Below, piece after piece: positions 1 to 8,475 of a stretch of 64,000 nucleotides of DNA. This stretch comes from Mesonia aestuariivivens (GTDB lineage Bacteria; Bacteroidota; Bacteroidia; Flavobacteriales; Flavobacteriaceae): NCBI RefSeq assembly GCF_019311235.1, contig NZ_JAHWDF010000002.1:186001-250000 (forward strand), written 5' to 3'. Within the stretch, counting starts at the first letter, position 1. Every line of letters begins with the position of its first letter. The notes under the pieces were generated by a model that worked only from the letters and a program-made list of their open reading frames with translations, was not told where the DNA came from and did no database searches. The position numbers and the translations under genes are program-made.

Positions 1-797
1 AATATTCTGTTCTAATTTTAATTGCAGGTTCTATTTCTACTGCTTTATTAGATTTAGATAAAGTAATGATTGAACATTATTTACCTATAGAGCAGGTTTC
101 TGTATATGCTATTGCGGTTTATATTGCTTCTGTGATAGCAGTGCCTTCACGAGCGATGAAACAAATTGTAATGCCTATTACCGCTATGTTTTTAAATAAA
201 AAGAAAAAGAAAGAACTAGCAAAATTGTATAAACAAACTTCGGTGAGTTTATTATTAGTTAGCGGATTAATTTTCACTTTAATTATTACCAATGTTGAAC
301 AATTATATGAATTGATTCCTAATGAATATCAAATAGAAACAGGAATTATTGTTTTTTTATGCGGAATTAAACTTTACGAAAATTTGCTAGGAAATTGTAA
401 TAGCATTCTTTTTAATTCAGATTATTACCGATGGGTATTAATGATTGGGATAGGAGTAGTGGGGTTAGCCATTGTCTTTAATATCGTATTAATTCCTATT
501 ATGGGTATTTGGGGAGTAGCAATTGCAACCTTTTCGACTTTCTTTGCTTTCTTTACTGTAAAATTATTTTTGGTGTATCAGAAGTTTCATATGCATCCAT
601 TTACTCAAAAAACGCTACCTATTTTAGGGTTAATTACCGTAACGAGTTTATTGTTTTATTTTTGGGAATTTAATACTTATGCGCTTTTGAGTATTACAAT
701 TAAAGGCATTTTAACGACAGCTTGTTATGCCTTTATTACTTATAAAATGAATTTATCTGAAGAATTGACTCAACTTCTACAACAGCGAAAAAAATAA
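1..797 (+). CDS. Polysaccharide flippase (Wzx/MATE-like), 5'-truncated by window edge
   Basis: The reading frame is open from base 3 and has no start in the window, so this is the C-terminal part of a longer protein; the first ATG, at 66, is internal. The visible part holds about six hydrophobic membrane segments separated by short basic loops such as KKKKKKELAKLYKQ, the pattern of the C-terminal half of oligosaccharide-lipid flippases (polysaccharide biosynthesis/MATE-MVF superfamily). Such proteins carry lipid-linked glycans across the inner membrane for O-antigen or capsule assembly. No other glycan gene is visible, since the rest lies left of the window. It ends tail-to-tail with the next gene and its stop overlaps that gene's terminator tail. 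Confidence 0.75.
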   Translation, partial: YSVLILIAGSISTALLDLDKVMIEHYLPIEQVSVYAIAVYIASVIAVPSRAMKQIVMPITAMFLNKKKKKELAKLYKQTSVSLLLVSGLIFTLIITNVEQLYELIPNEYQIETGIIVFLCGIKLYENLLGNCNSILFNSDYYRWVLMIGIGVVGLAIVFNIVLIPIMGIWGVAIATFSTFFAFFTVKLFLVYQKFHMHPFTQKTLPILGLITVTSLLFYFWEFNTYALLSITIKGILTTACYAFITYKMNLSEELTQLLQQRKK

Positions 798-835
798 ACC
801 CCTCTCAATAGAACCTAAGTTACTACTGAAAGGGG
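786..835 (-). terminator. Rho-independent terminator of the 856-1938 gene
   Basis: Read on the minus strand, arms at 835-828 (CCCCTTTC) and 806-799 (GAGAGGGG) form a stem closed by one G-U-type mismatch, followed by a T-rich tail at 798-786 that lies inside the end of the flippase gene. It stands 20 nt after the stop of the secreted protein gene. No T-run follows on the plus strand, so it serves the minus strand. Confidence 0.7.
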
Positions 836-838
836 AAA

Positions 839-855
839 AACTAACCAACCAAAAA
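839..855 (-). repeat. 17-nt motif TTTTTGGTTGGTTAGTT, copy 1
   Basis: The minus strand reads TTTTTGGTTGGTTAGTT between the stop codon of the 856-1938 gene, which it abuts, and that gene's terminator hairpin. An identical 17-mer lies at 2038-2054, again just before a terminator hairpin on the same strand. Confidence 0.85.
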
Positions 856-1938
856 CTATCTTAATCGAGAAGAATTATGATTTCTATTTCTAGAATTTTC
901 TACCGTACTTCTTGAAATATTTCTTGTGCTAGATGTACGAGAATTTACTTGTTTCGGTTTTTTATTATCCATATTTCTAGAAGATTCTCTTGCTGAAGTA
1001 CTTCTCTTATTAGTATTTATATTACTAGAAGCTTGTTTTCTGTTTTGTACGTTACTACGGTTTCTAGTAGATTGTCGTTGAGAAGAATTATTTGTAGGAA
1101 CCCTATCCGCAACACTTAGAGCTCTATCATTACTTCTAATCTCTCTAGTATGGTAATTTCTTGTACGACTTGTATTATTTCTATTTGTACCATTTCTTCG
1201 AGCTGAAGAGGTATTTGTTCTTACTTTATTATTATCGTTTTGAACTAGCGCGCGTTTAGAATTTGTTTTAGTTCCTCTAGTATAGTGAGCAACTCGTTGA
1301 GCAGGTGTATAGAAATTACTTCTGTTGCTCCTATACACATTATAATGATTTCTAAAATTTCTATAATTTACACGATTTGGCTGGTAATAGGTTCTATAAG
1401 GTTGGCTGAAAACTACACATCTCGTTCTTGGAGGAGTTGTGTAATACTCATGCCAAGATCTATGTACATATCTTCTGTTAATAGTATTGATATAGCCGGT
1501 GAAATGAGCAAAATTTCCATAGCTATTATAAAAAATACTTAATCCTCCAACTTGAGCTAAACGACCAAATTGGTTATAATGTATAGGAGTATTACCGGCT
1601 TTTATAATACGACCATAATAATCATAATAAATAGGGACTGATTCAATTTGAATTACAGCTCCATAATCATCATATTGAACATACGGATCATAGTTGTAAC
1701 CATGATTAAAACTAATGTTTACCTGAGGAGTATGAATATTGAAGTTAAAATTATTTCTAGGTTGATAATAAAAATCAAACTGACCATCAGGATAAATTGC
1801 AAATTCAATATTTTTTTCTACAAAGATGATAGAAGAATTATATCCATAATTATAAGTCGAAATCGCCGATTTTTTATTTTCAGCAGAAGCAGTTAGTGTA
1901 ACCAAAGTTAATACTACTAGAGTGATTAAGTTTTTCAT
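856..1938 (-). CDS. Secreted protein with Y-x-x-Y-G tandem repeats and a basic S/R/N-rich tail
   Basis: The protein has 360 residues and a signal peptide (MKNLITLVVLTLVTLTASA), so it is exported. After a Tyr/Asn-rich stretch, residues about 85-150 contain four near-16-residue units: YDDYGAVIQIESVPIY, YDYYGRIIKAGNTPIH, YNQFGRLAQVGGLSIF and a degenerate fourth unit. The tail from about residue 200 is low-complexity Arg/Ser/Asn/Thr, strongly basic and probably disordered. I know of no enzyme domain here. Similar short YG repeats occur in uncharacterised flavobacterial envelope proteins (recollection, not checked). A sigma-54-like element lies upstream and the gene has its own terminator, so it is probably monocistronic. 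The function is unknown. Confidence 0.8.
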   Translation of the reverse strand: MKNLITLVVLTLVTLTASAENKKSAISTYNYGYNSSIIFVEKNIEFAIYPDGQFDFYYQPRNNFNFNIHTPQVNISFNHGYNYDPYVQYDDYGAVIQIESVPIYYDYYGRIIKAGNTPIHYNQFGRLAQVGGLSIFYNSYGNFAHFTGYINTINRRYVHRSWHEYYTTPPRTRCVVFSQPYRTYYQPNRVNYRNFRNHYNVYRSNRSNFYTPAQRVAHYTRGTKTNSKRALVQNDNNKVRTNTSSARRNGTNRNNTSRTRNYHTREIRSNDRALSVADRVPTNNSSQRQSTRNRSNVQNRKQASSNINTNKRSTSARESSRNMDNKKPKQVNSRTSSTRNISRSTVENSRNRNHNSSRLR

Positions 1939-1970
1939 AATTATGGAATTTAAAATTAATTAATTTAATA

Positions 1971-1990
1971 AAAACAAACTGCGTGCCAAG
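1971..1990 (-). promoter_or_regulatory. Sigma-54 (RpoN)-like -24/-12 promoter
   Basis: The minus strand reads CTTGGCACGCAGTTTGTTTT. It has the -24 block TTGGCACG, four spacer bases and TTGT where the consensus has TTGC, with GG and the -12 G at the correct spacing. It ends about 32 nt before the ATG at 1938. The -12 C is replaced by T, so the match is strong but imperfect. Confidence 0.6.
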
Positions 1991-2004
1991 ATTTTTGAAA
2001 AACA

Positions 2005-2036
2005 GAAAACCCTTAAGCAAATACTTAAGGGTTTTC
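2005..2036 (-). terminator. uvrA terminator, 13-bp perfect stem
   Basis: Arms 2005-2017 (GAAAACCCTTAAG) and 2024-2036 are perfect reverse complements around a 6-nt loop. On the minus strand the hairpin is followed by TGTTTTTC. It sits about 85 nt past the uvrA stop, upstream of the sigma-54-like promoter of the next gene. Confidence 0.75.
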
Positions 2037-2037
2037 C

Positions 2038-2054
2038 AACTAACCAACCAAAAA
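2038..2054 (-). repeat. 17-nt motif TTTTTGGTTGGTTAGTT, copy 2
   Basis: Identical to the copy at 839-855. It lies in the uvrA 3' untranslated region, one base before the terminator hairpin on the minus strand. Confidence 0.85.
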
Positions 2055-2119
2055 ATAAATATCGTGTAAATTAATACACTAATAATTTCTTCTTTTAAGA
2101 TTTCAACTATTATGCCAAC

Positions 2120-4906
2120 CTATAATTTTTCTTTTAAATATTTAGCAGTATAAGATTTTTTATTTTTTGCAACTTCTTCTGGAGTTCCGTTGGCAATTAA
2201 ATAACCGCCATTTTCGCCACCTTCTAATCCAAGATCAATAACGTGATCTGCACATTTTACCAAATCCATATTATGTTCAATCACAATCACGGAATGGCCT
2301 TTTTCAATTAAAGCATAAAAAGATTTTAGTAATTTTTGGATATCGTGAAAATGAAGTCCTGTCGTAGGTTCATCAAATATAAATAAGGCTTTATCTTTTG
2401 TGGTTCCTTTTCCTAAAAATGAAGCTAATTTTATACGTTGAGCTTCCCCACCTGAAAGGGTAGAAGAACTTTGGCCTAAGGTTACATAACCTAAACCTAC
2501 ATCTTGTAGTGGCTGTAATTTCTTTTTAATTTTCTTTTCTTCACTCTTTTCAAAAAATTCTATAGCATCGTCTATAGTCATCGTTAAGACGTCGTCGATG
2601 TTTTTTTCTTCAAATTTTACTTCTAAAACTTCTTGTTTAAAACGTTTTCCATTACAGGCTTCACATTGTAAATGCACATCGGCCATAAATTGCATTTCAA
2701 TAGTTACTTCGCCTTCACCTTTACAAGTTTCACACCTACCGCCATCTACATTAAAACTAAAATGCTTGGCTTTAAAGCCTCTCACTTTAGCCAAACTTTG
2801 GTTGGTAAATAAGTTTCTAATATCGTCGTAAGCTTTGATATAGGTTACAGGGTTAGAGCGAGAAGAGCGACCAATAGGGTTTTGATCTACAAACTCAACG
2901 TGTTTAGTATTGCTATATTTACCTTCAATTGTAGTTAACTGACCTACTTTTTCACCGTAACCTCCAGTTTCTTTTAAGATCGAAGGATAAAGTAAGCGTT
3001 TCACCAATGTACTTTTTCCGCTACCAGAAACGCCTGTAACCGCAGTGAAAATCCCTAAAGGAAAACGGACATCAATATTTTTAAGGTTATTTTCTCTAGC
3101 TCCAATAATATCGATGTAATATTTATAATCTCGACGTTTTTTGGGAACTTCAATTTCCATACTATGATTAAGATACTGAGCAGTTAGCGAAGTTGACTTT
3201 AAAATTTCATCATAATTTCCGGTGGCAACCACTTCTCCGCCAAGTGTTCCAGCTTCAGGGCCTATATCGATAATTTCATCGGCGGCTTTCATTATATCCT
3301 CATCGTGTTCTACGACAATCACCGTGTTGCCTAAATCACGAAGGTCTTTAAGTACACCAATTAGTTTTTCGGTGTCTTTTGGATGAAGACCAATAGAGGG
3401 TTCATCTAAAATGTACATCGACCCGACCAAACTACTTCCTAAAGAAGTTGCTAAGTTAATACGTTGAGACTCTCCACCCGAAAGTGTATTTGATTTTCGG
3501 TTTAGTGTTAAGTAATCTAAACCAACATTAGAGAGAAATGCTAAGCGATTATTAATTTCTTTTAGCAAACGTTTAGCAATCTGTTGATCGTGTTCGTTTA
3601 CTTCTAAATTTTTAAAAAATTCGGCAACTTTATCCAAAGGTTTTTCTACTAAATCTGTAATATGAGATCCGCCAATTTTTACATAGTTTGCTTCTTTACG
3701 TAATCTTTTTCCTTTACAAATAGGGCATTTAGTTTTACCACGATAGCGAGAAAGCATTACTCGATTCTGAATTTTATAAGCCTTGGCTTCTAGGTGTTCA
3801 AAAAATTCGGTTAACCCTGTAAAATAACGATTACCATCCCAAAGCAATTGTTTTTGATCCTCGGTTAAATCGAAATAAGGTTTATGTATAGGAAAGTCAA
3901 ATTTATGTGAATTATTTACCAGTTCATTTTTATACCAACTCATACTTTCGCCTCGCCATGGGAAAATAGCTTCTTCATAAACAGAAAGCGAAGTGTTGGG
4001 AATAATTAAATCTTCATCTAAACCAATAACGTCGCCATAGCCTTCACATTTAGGACAAGCGCCATAAGGATTATTAAAACTGAATAAATGGACGTTAGGT
4101 TCGTTAAACGTTATTCCGTCTAGTTCAAATTTGTTGCTAAAATGATGGTTTGTTTGATCTGATAATTTCTCAATAAAAAGTTCTCCTTTGCCTTCATAAA
4201 ATGCAGCTTGCACAGAATCTGCCAAACGATTAAAAAAATCTTCATCGTCTTTTTTGATGATACGATCTACGACTAAAAATGCATCTTTGGCTTTTACTTT
4301 TTTTACATCTGCTTCATCAATACGAACAACTTCATTTTTAATTTTAATTCGACTATATCCTTGTTGAAGTAAGACTTTTACTTTTTCTTCTAGGCTTCGT
4401 CCTTTTTCTACAAAAATAGGAGCGAGCAATAATAATTTTTCACGTTCAGGAAATTCTTTAATGTAATTTACTACATCGGTAACGGTATCTTTTTTGACTT
4501 CGTTTCCAGAAATAGGAGAGAAGGTTTTCCCTATGCGAGCATAAAGTAATTTTAAGTAATCATAAATTTCTGTAGATGTCCCTACGGTAGAACGCGGATT
4601 GGTAGAATTTACTTTTTGCTCAATAGCGATTGCTGGAGCAATTCCTTTAATATAATCTACTTTGGGCTTATCTAACCTGCCTAAAAATTGTCGAGCATAA
4701 GATGATAAACTTTCTACATAGCGTCTTTGTCCTTCTGCATATAAAGTATCAAAAGCTAAGCTTGATTTACCAGAACCAGAAAGACCCGTAATAACTACTA
4801 GTTTATTTCTAGGAATTACTGCATCTATATTTTTTAGGTTATGGAGCTTAGCGCCCTTAATAATGATATTTTCTTTAGGGTTTACTTGAGCAATATCTTG
4901 AGTCAT
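2120..4906 (-). CDS. uvrA: Excinuclease ABC subunit A
   Basis: UvrA is the damage-sensing ATPase of nucleotide excision repair; it dimerises and loads UvrB on damaged DNA. The 928-residue length is normal for the family. It has two ABC ATPase halves. Walker [10 protein letters not shown] is near residues 41-49 and GVSGSGKST near 627; the signatures LSGGESQR and LSGGEAQR are near 475 and 817. Zinc-binding CxxC pairs ([33 protein letters not shown]) are present. It reads leftward with its own promoter and terminator and is divergent from the ECF sigma gene. Bacteroidota often carry more than one UvrA; this copy has no obvious defect. Confidence 0.97.
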   Translation of the reverse strand: MTQDIAQVNPKENIIIKGAKLHNLKNIDAVIPRNKLVVITGLSGSGKSSLAFDTLYAEGQRRYVESLSSYARQFLGRLDKPKVDYIKGIAPAIAIEQKVNSTNPRSTVGTSTEIYDYLKLLYARIGKTFSPISGNEVKKDTVTDVVNYIKEFPEREKLLLLAPIFVEKGRSLEEKVKVLLQQGYSRIKIKNEVVRIDEADVKKVKAKDAFLVVDRIIKKDDEDFFNRLADSVQAAFYEGKGELFIEKLSDQTNHHFSNKFELDGITFNEPNVHLFSFNNPYGACPKCEGYGDVIGLDEDLIIPNTSLSVYEEAIFPWRGESMSWYKNELVNNSHKFDFPIHKPYFDLTEDQKQLLWDGNRYFTGLTEFFEHLEAKAYKIQNRVMLSRYRGKTKCPICKGKRLRKEANYVKIGGSHITDLVEKPLDKVAEFFKNLEVNEHDQQIAKRLLKEINNRLAFLSNVGLDYLTLNRKSNTLSGGESQRINLATSLGSSLVGSMYILDEPSIGLHPKDTEKLIGVLKDLRDLGNTVIVVEHDEDIMKAADEIIDIGPEAGTLGGEVVATGNYDEILKSTSLTAQYLNHSMEIEVPKKRRDYKYYIDIIGARENNLKNIDVRFPLGIFTAVTGVSGSGKSTLVKRLLYPSILKETGGYGEKVGQLTTIEGKYSNTKHVEFVDQNPIGRSSRSNPVTYIKAYDDIRNLFTNQSLAKVRGFKAKHFSFNVDGGRCETCKGEGEVTIEMQFMADVHLQCEACNGKRFKQEVLEVKFEEKNIDDVLTMTIDDAIEFFEKSEEKKIKKKLQPLQDVGLGYVTLGQSSSTLSGGEAQRIKLASFLGKGTTKDKALFIFDEPTTGLHFHDIQKLLKSFYALIEKGHSVIVIEHNMDLVKCADHVIDLGLEGGENGGYLIANGTPEEVAKNKKSYTAKYLKEKL

Positions 4907-4927
4907 AGCTGTTTTTCGAATAATTTA

Positions 4928-4935
4928 CAAAGATA
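4928..4935 (-). promoter_or_regulatory. Candidate -7 element for uvrA
   Basis: The minus strand reads TATCTTTG, an exact TAnnTTTG match ending 21 nt before the uvrA ATG. No clear TTG -33 element stands at the ideal spacing. Confidence 0.45.
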
Positions 4936-5145
4936 CTTAAACTAGCTGGGCTTGTAAAGTAAGAATCTGATTATACAGATGTTAAAATTTTTAACTTATT
5001 TGTTTTTGTTAAAAATATGTTGTTATATTTAGCACTTTCAAACCTAAACGTAGATACGCCTATATAGCAGAGTTACTTCAAATTAAAATTTATTAACCCT
5101 AAGTTTAATTGACTTAAGTTTTTCTTAAGAATTGAGGTAACCACT

Positions 5146-5736
5146 ATGAAGAAAATCGAAACTACTACAGACGCAACACTTGTTAGGCAATATTTAGAAG
5201 GAAGCGAAGACGCACTTTCAAAATTAATCAATAGACATAAGCAACGTATTTATAACTTTATTTATTCTAAAGTTTTTGATCGAGATATCACAGAAGACAT
5301 TTTTCAGGATACTTTTATCAAAGTAATTAGAACATTGAAGAGAGGAAAATACAATGAAGAAGGTAAATTTTTACCTTGGGTAATGCGTATTGCTCACAAT
5401 TTGGTGATCGATCATTTTAGAAAAAATAACAGAATGCCAAAATTTGATAATAGTGGTGATTTTAATATTTTTTCGGTTTTACCAGATGAAGATTTAAACG
5501 CAGAACGACTTATGGTGAAAGACCAAATAGAGAGCGATGTTCGTGAATTAATTAGAGAGTTACCAGAAGACCAAAGAGAGGTTTTGGTTATGCGTATTTA
5601 CAAAGATATGAGCTTTAAAGAAATTGCAGAGCAAACTAATGTAAGTATTAATACCGCGCTAGGAAGAATGCGATATGCTTTAATTAATTTACGTAAGGTT
5701 ATCGATAAACACGATATCGTACTTACAAAATATTAA
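5146..5736 (+). CDS. RNA polymerase ECF sigma factor (sigma-70 family)
   Basis: This 196-residue protein has a sigma region 2 (about residues 25-95, with RDITEDIFQDTFIKVIRTLKR and a WVMRIAHNLVIDHFR motif) and a region 4 helix-turn-helix near the C-terminus (SFKEIAEQTNVSINTALGRM). It would direct core polymerase to its own promoter class. No anti-sigma gene follows; the next gene encodes a peptide of about 50 residues. A perfect CTTAAG-N5-CTTAAG hairpin (5113-5129) lies 17 nt before the ATG, next to the GAGG-like sequence. The 239-bp divergent gap from uvrA leaves room for regulation. Confidence 0.93.
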   Translation: MKKIETTTDATLVRQYLEGSEDALSKLINRHKQRIYNFIYSKVFDRDITEDIFQDTFIKVIRTLKRGKYNEEGKFLPWVMRIAHNLVIDHFRKNNRMPKFDNSGDFNIFSVLPDEDLNAERLMVKDQIESDVRELIRELPEDQREVLVMRIYKDMSFKEIAEQTNVSINTALGRMRYALINLRKVIDKHDIVLTKY

Positions 5737-5796
5737 TTTAAACAATATGATGTTTTTTTTGTCGTTATAATAATGGTACTAACAAAAACATTGTTG

Positions 5797-5946
5797 ATGG
5801 CAAAACTCTACATTAATCAATCACCCAATGAAAAGGTGGAAAATTTGAAACCTAAAGAAGAAACCATTAGTTTTCTTTTAAATTATTCTAAAGCACTTCA
5901 TGTGCTCGATGGTAAGCAAATGCAATATGAAAACTTACTTAACTAG
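5797..5946 (+). CDS. Small conserved-looking protein downstream of the sigma factor
   Basis: The frame encodes 49 residues from the ATG at 5797 (MAKLYINQSPNEK...), or 57 from an in-frame ATG at 5773; the first has the more natural N-terminus. It has no membrane segment, signal peptide or cysteine. The core ETISFLLNYSKAL is followed by a short polar end. From memory, similar tiny proteins follow this type of sigma gene in other flavobacteria, but I could not verify that. It ends just before a terminator and starts 60 nt after the sigma stop, so the two are probably cotranscribed. The function is unknown. Confidence 0.6.
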   Translation: MAKLYINQSPNEKVENLKPKEETISFLLNYSKALHVLDGKQMQYENLLN

Positions 5947-5953
5947 AAAAACA

Positions 5954-5982
5954 AACCCGTAATTTATTTACGGGTTCTTTTT
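5954..5982 (+). terminator. Terminator between the small gene and nth
   Basis: The 9-bp perfect stem AACCCGTAA / TTACGGGTT (5954-5962, 5968-5976) has a 5-nt loop and is followed by CTTTTTTG on the plus strand. It overlaps the last codons of nth, so it may stop transcripts from both sides. Confidence 0.8.
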
Positions 5983-6644
5983 TGCTTTTTAGTAAAGTTA
6001 TCTTCATAAGCTTTTATGACCGACTTTCTCCCAATGGTTTGGGTTATCATATCGTTTTCCAGTTTCCACCCGCGAGCAGGAGAATATTGCCTACCGTACC
6101 AAATTATTTGAAGATGAAGTTTATTCCATAATTCTTTAGGAAATAATCGCTTTGCATCTTTTTCAGTTTGCTGTACATTTTTACCGTTCGATAAATTCCA
6201 ACGATACATTAAGCGATGAATATGCGTATCTACAGGAAAAGAAGGTACATCAAAAGCTTGAGCCATTACTACACTAGCCGTTTTATGTCCTACGGCTGGT
6301 AAACTCTCTAGCGCTTCCATATCGGCAGGAACTTCACCATTATAGTTATCGATTAAAATTTCTGAAAGTCCGTGAATACCTTTCGATTTCATAGGCGAAA
6401 GCCCTACAGGTTTAATTATTTCTCTAATTTCTTCAACGCTAAGTTTAACCATTTGATAAGGATTATCGGCTTTTTCAAATAGAAGTGGCGTAATTTGATT
6501 CACCTTCACATCGGTACTCTGGGCTGAAAGCAATACAGCAATCAATAAAGTATAAGGATCTTTATGGTCTAACGGAATAGGGATTTCTGGATAGGTTTCT
6601 TCTAAGGTATCGATTACAAATTGAACTTTTTCAGCTTTGGTCAT
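5964..6644 (-). CDS. nth: Endonuclease III (DNA glycosylase/AP lyase), cysteine-free
   Basis: This 226-residue HhH-GPD enzyme removes oxidised pyrimidines and nicks abasic sites in base excision repair. The helix-hairpin-helix LPAVGHKTASVV carries the catalytic lysine (about K121), and FPVDTHIHR carries the catalytic aspartate (about D139), matching K120 and D138 of the E. coli enzyme. The E. coli family normally ends with four cysteines holding a [4Fe-4S] cluster. Here that region reads WYGRQYSPARGWKLEND and the whole protein has no cysteine, so the cluster must be absent. It is a single gene in a shared terminator arrangement with the upstream operon. Confidence 0.93.
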   Translation of the reverse strand: MTKAEKVQFVIDTLEETYPEIPIPLDHKDPYTLLIAVLLSAQSTDVKVNQITPLLFEKADNPYQMVKLSVEEIREIIKPVGLSPMKSKGIHGLSEILIDNYNGEVPADMEALESLPAVGHKTASVVMAQAFDVPSFPVDTHIHRLMYRWNLSNGKNVQQTEKDAKRLFPKELWNKLHLQIIWYGRQYSPARGWKLENDMITQTIGRKSVIKAYEDNFTKKQKRTRK

Positions 6645-6730
6645 TTTTAGGTTGAATCAAAAATTTGGATATCAAAAATAAGAATTTTGAATTTATTCGG
6701 TAAGCGTCGAATTGAACTTGTTTCAGAAAT

Positions 6731-6766
6731 AAAAAAACGTCAACTCAAATTCAATTCAAGTTGACG
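6731..6766 (-). terminator. Terminator of HMG-CoA synthase gene
   Basis: Arms CGTCAACT (6738-6745) and AGTTGACG (6759-6766) form an 8-bp stem. On the minus strand a run of seven T follows at 6737-6731. On the plus strand the hairpin is followed by CATTTTTAT, so weak bidirectional use is possible. Confidence 0.75.
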
Positions 6767-6800
6767 CATTTTTATATTAATTTTGAATTTGATCCTAAAA

Positions 6801-8159
6801 CTATTTCACCCACTTATAATAGCGAGCGCCAATTAAATTTGGTTGTTCTGTTTCAATACTTTCTAAAATCCATTCTTGTTGAGGTTGAATTACACTTGCT
6901 GTTTTTTCTTTTTTGTGAAGCTGATGATAAGTATCAATCGCTATGTTTTTAGAATTTTCTAGGGTTTCAAAAAGCTTTTGTTTTTCAATTACCTTTTGCC
7001 AACCTTCAACCAGTTTGCCTTCAAAGACTTTAGATTTAGCTCCACTTCCGTAAGCAATAAAACCAAGTTTTTTTTCGGTAACAACTTCATCTTTTTCATA
7101 AAATTCGCATAAAGTAGATAACATTCCCATAAACATAGAAGCAGTGTACATATTTCCGATAAGCGAAGAAGCGCGTTCTGCTGGAGCAAATTTTTTGGCA
7201 ACAAAGCTTTGGTATTCTTCAGATTTACTAAGCGCTTTTACTTTACTCATGTACTCTGGATCGTCTTTTTTATAGGTTTTAGATAACTCAGGGTGATCTG
7301 CAGCATAAATTTCAGCAAACATACGACGTGCCTGAAAAGAATAGGGAAGGTGCATAATAATCGCTTTCCAAGAATTATATAGAATTCCTTCTTCTTTTTT
7401 CAATTTTTTAAACTGAAAATAAGCATCGGTGGTACGCTCTATATAACAATCGTTAGAATATTGACCATCAAAAACAGGTTGCTCTTTAAATAACTCAATT
7501 TCACTTTCTAATACACCTTGCCAAGCTTCGTTATTGGTGATGCCTATGTCTTCTTTTTTTACCGTTCGGTGTGGTTTAAAGAAATCGAAAACACCTTTGG
7601 TACTTACCGAAAAATTATTTTCAACCTCCATTAAACGTGGATTGGCACTAATTAACAAAGCAACAGCACCAGCACCTTGGGTATATTCTCCAGTAGATTC
7701 TAAATCGTATTTAGCAATATCTGTACAAATGACGATGGCTTTCTTTGCTGGATTAGCTCTTACAAAATCTAAACAATTATGAAAAGCATCTACACCACCA
7801 ATGCAAGCAAATGTAAAATCTACTGCATCACAATGCGTAAATTTACCTTCCCCAAAATAATCGTCCATCATTCCTATTAAATAAGAGCCAATAGATTTAG
7901 AAGCGTCTATTCCGCTTTCAGAACCTACGTAAATGCGATGAATCTCTGAAGGATCAAGATGTTCTTGCTCAATAAGCTTGGTGAGCGCATTGGCAGCAAA
8001 AACAATAGCATCTTGATGCACATCGGGAAACGCCATATTAATTAGTCCTAATCCTTTTTCTAGTTTAGCGGGTTCAATATTTCTAGCAATTGCTAAATCT
8101 TTTATGGGAAGTTGAATTTTTGGGATATCGTAACTTATGCTGTCTATTCCTATTTTCAT
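6801..8159 (-). CDS. Hydroxymethylglutaryl-CoA synthase family protein
   Basis: It condenses acetyl-CoA with acetoacetyl-CoA to HMG-CoA, the first committed step of the mevalonate route to isoprenoids. I place the start at ATG 8159 (452 residues, MKIGIDSISYDIP), because the nine extra residues possible upstream look unlike the family. The catalytic Glu is in GSESGID (about E81), the Cys in FTFACIGG (about C119) and the His in MHLPYSFQ (about H269), so the active site is complete. The thiolase at 52145-53323 could supply acetoacetyl-CoA. It is monocistronic with its own terminator. Confidence 0.9.
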   Translation of the reverse strand: MKIGIDSISYDIPKIQLPIKDLAIARNIEPAKLEKGLGLINMAFPDVHQDAIVFAANALTKLIEQEHLDPSEIHRIYVGSESGIDASKSIGSYLIGMMDDYFGEGKFTHCDAVDFTFACIGGVDAFHNCLDFVRANPAKKAIVICTDIAKYDLESTGEYTQGAGAVALLISANPRLMEVENNFSVSTKGVFDFFKPHRTVKKEDIGITNNEAWQGVLESEIELFKEQPVFDGQYSNDCYIERTTDAYFQFKKLKKEEGILYNSWKAIIMHLPYSFQARRMFAEIYAADHPELSKTYKKDDPEYMSKVKALSKSEEYQSFVAKKFAPAERASSLIGNMYTASMFMGMLSTLCEFYEKDEVVTEKKLGFIAYGSGAKSKVFEGKLVEGWQKVIEKQKLFETLENSKNIAIDTYHQLHKKEKTASVIQPQQEWILESIETEQPNLIGARYYKWVK

Positions 8160-8475
8160 GGGGTGAAGTTTATAAACTGAAAACACTTGATATTCATTGA
8201 TGACACAAGTATTTTAACTTTGATTATTCACTTACGAATTTATAAAGTAGCACCATTTTAAGCAAATAAATTGGAGTAGATTTACCCATATTTATTGACC
8301 TTATAAGGAAATGATTCTTTTTATAAATTTTTATTGAATTTTAGTTATTATTTCAAAGTAATGTCTCAAAAAATAAAGAGAATTTACAATCTAATTATTT
8401 GCTAATTTCTTGTAAAAACAGCTTATTGTTTATACTTTTCAGAAGTAAAAAAATAGAAAAATTAAAATTAAGAAG

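Noticed and set aside
1285-1542. Rightward frame inside the secreted repeat protein
   Set aside because: It lies antisense to a gene with a clear signal peptide and repeats, and its residue composition looks like a shadow.
4981-4995. GTTAAAA-T-TTTTAAC dyad upstream of the sigma gene
   Set aside because: A simple AT-rich palindrome, common by chance in such DNA, without further support.
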